Shown: positions 63,256 through 64,000 of the stretch, piece after piece
Layout of the letters: the number at the start of each line of letters is the position of its first letter
How positions within the stretch are numbered: position 1 is the stretch's first letter
NCBI GenBank assembly: GCA_030490835.1
Contig: CM059971.1
Span: 28,159,124-28,223,123, forward strand
DNA from: Annona cherimola
Taxonomy: Eukaryota; Streptophyta; Magnoliopsida; Magnoliales; Annonaceae
Length of the DNA stretch: 64,000 nt
Direction: 5' to 3'
The notes under the pieces: generated by a model
Database searches by the model: none
Seen by the model: the letters and a program-made list of their open reading frames with translations, nothing else
What the model was told of the DNA's origin: nothing
Position numbers and translations under genes: made by a program

Positions 63256-64000
63256 AGAAAATATTAGGAAATAATTTTAAAAAATATTTTAAAATATTCC
63301 TAACATTAAATAGAATAGTAATGTATCTTTCTAATTTTGGAAAATCAAATAATTTGAAAACTAATTTTTAATACTATAATAGAAATACAAGAAGACAATT
63401 TAGAATGGAAAATCCTATAATAAAGAATCTAAAAACTAATTTTTGATATTATGAAAGAAATACAAGCATATAATTTAGAAATGCAAAATAAAATTACTTT
63501 TAAAACATTCTTATATTACAAAAATTAATTTTCTATATAGTATCACGTAAAACTTTACTTTTATAAAAGTATTCTTGAAGCTTAAGATATCTTAATTTCA
63601 TTTTTTGATAGTAACATAACTTCATGTTTGTTAGTTGGGAATCCCATGATAAATAAAATTTAATGAAATTTTTCTAAGCTATTTAATTTAGAAAAAATTT
63701 CTAAAATTTTAATTTTTAATATTTTCTATTATAATATTAAAAAATTATTTTTAATGTTATTTATTGTTAAAATTTCTAAAATTTGGTAGACAGAAAATTA
63801 ATCTATTTAATGTAAAAAAATTTATTTACAAGTTTTTTCTTCTATTTTTCCTATAACACTAAAAGATTGATTTTCAAAATTATTTATCATGAAAATTTTC
63901 AAAATTAAGCAAATGTGAAATTATTTGTAATGCTTTGCTCATGGGCTCTATTTTTCTATCCTCAGGGAGAGGAGGAGCATCTCTAACATAAAAAGGAGTC
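63256..64000. other. Very AT-rich sequence without genes
   Basis: 'actaatttttaatactataatagaaatacaagaagacaatttagaa' (63,360) recurs as 'actaatttttgatattatgaaagaaatacaagcatataatttagaa' (63,433), a 73-bp tandem pair. Similar sequence precedes the RTE at 62,400. Nothing else is recognised. Confidence 0.5.

Noticed and set aside
1..64000. Intact host protein gene, tRNA or rRNA gene
   Set aside because: I looked for long frames with non-element domains and for RNA gene signatures. The only host-type coding sequence is the broken raffinose synthase piece inside the Pack-MULE.

Overview
The window looks like nuclear DNA of a flowering plant. It is AT-rich and crowded with plant-type transposable elements: a Sirevirus-like Ty1-copia element, plant L1 LINEs, a plant RTE LINE, MuDR-type MULEs, hAT-like elements, MITEs and a large solo LTR. 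It also carries a fragment of raffinose synthase, a plant enzyme. I find no intact host gene, no rRNA or tRNA gene and no bacterial feature. The species cannot be named from this sequence.

Region 1-25,555 is a nest of insertions. At the left edge, a minus-oriented Sirevirus-type LTR (1-303 and 1979-3121) is split by a plus-oriented solo LTR of the same family (304-1973, TSD GAACT). From about 3,806 to 25,555 lies one old plus-strand L1-type LINE (ORF1 with zinc knuckle, endonuclease, reverse transcriptase, zf-RVT, RNase H). It is broken by a solo LTR (about 4,367-5,865), a hAT-like element (6323-6884, 8-bp TSD), a 13.5-kb Ty1-copia element on the minus strand (8503-21959) and an unidentified insert (about 23,561-24,890). 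The copia element has 3' LTR, polypurine tract, an extra 3' ORF of the plant-transposon (envelope-like) type, RNase H, RT, integrase, protease, gag, PBS and 5' LTR. Its extra ORF is itself interrupted by a 3,058-bp solo LTR of another family (10991-14048, TSD TCTAG).

Region 25,555-44,300 is rich in MITEs. It holds a Pack-MULE (28448-32417, 9-bp TSD TAAAATAAT) carrying broken antisense pieces of a raffinose synthase gene and two hAT-like insertions. It also holds a tandem LTR-like duplication (about 38,512-42,200) containing a 5'-truncated LINE with target-site duplication and poly(A) tail (40283-41490).

Region 44,311-54,499 is a 10.2-kb MULE with a degenerate MuDR-type transposase (minus strand) and a GRF-type zinc-finger ORF (plus strand). 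It contains a fourth Sirevirus-type solo LTR (44863-46564, TSD TATGC) and a MITE. Its termini resemble those of the Pack-MULE, so elements of this kind may have mobilised the raffinose synthase fragment.

Region 54,500-64,000 is AT-rich with fold-back MITEs, a hAT-like element, Tourist-like MITEs and a 5'-truncated RTE LINE with a 258-codon open frame (62450-63226).

The most unusual feature is inside the Sirevirus-type LTRs. CpG-bearing quasi-palindromic modules of about 40 bp, centred on GTCGAC and often arranged in pairs, recur in every copy and once inside the element body. All calls are from reading the sequence; no database search was possible.
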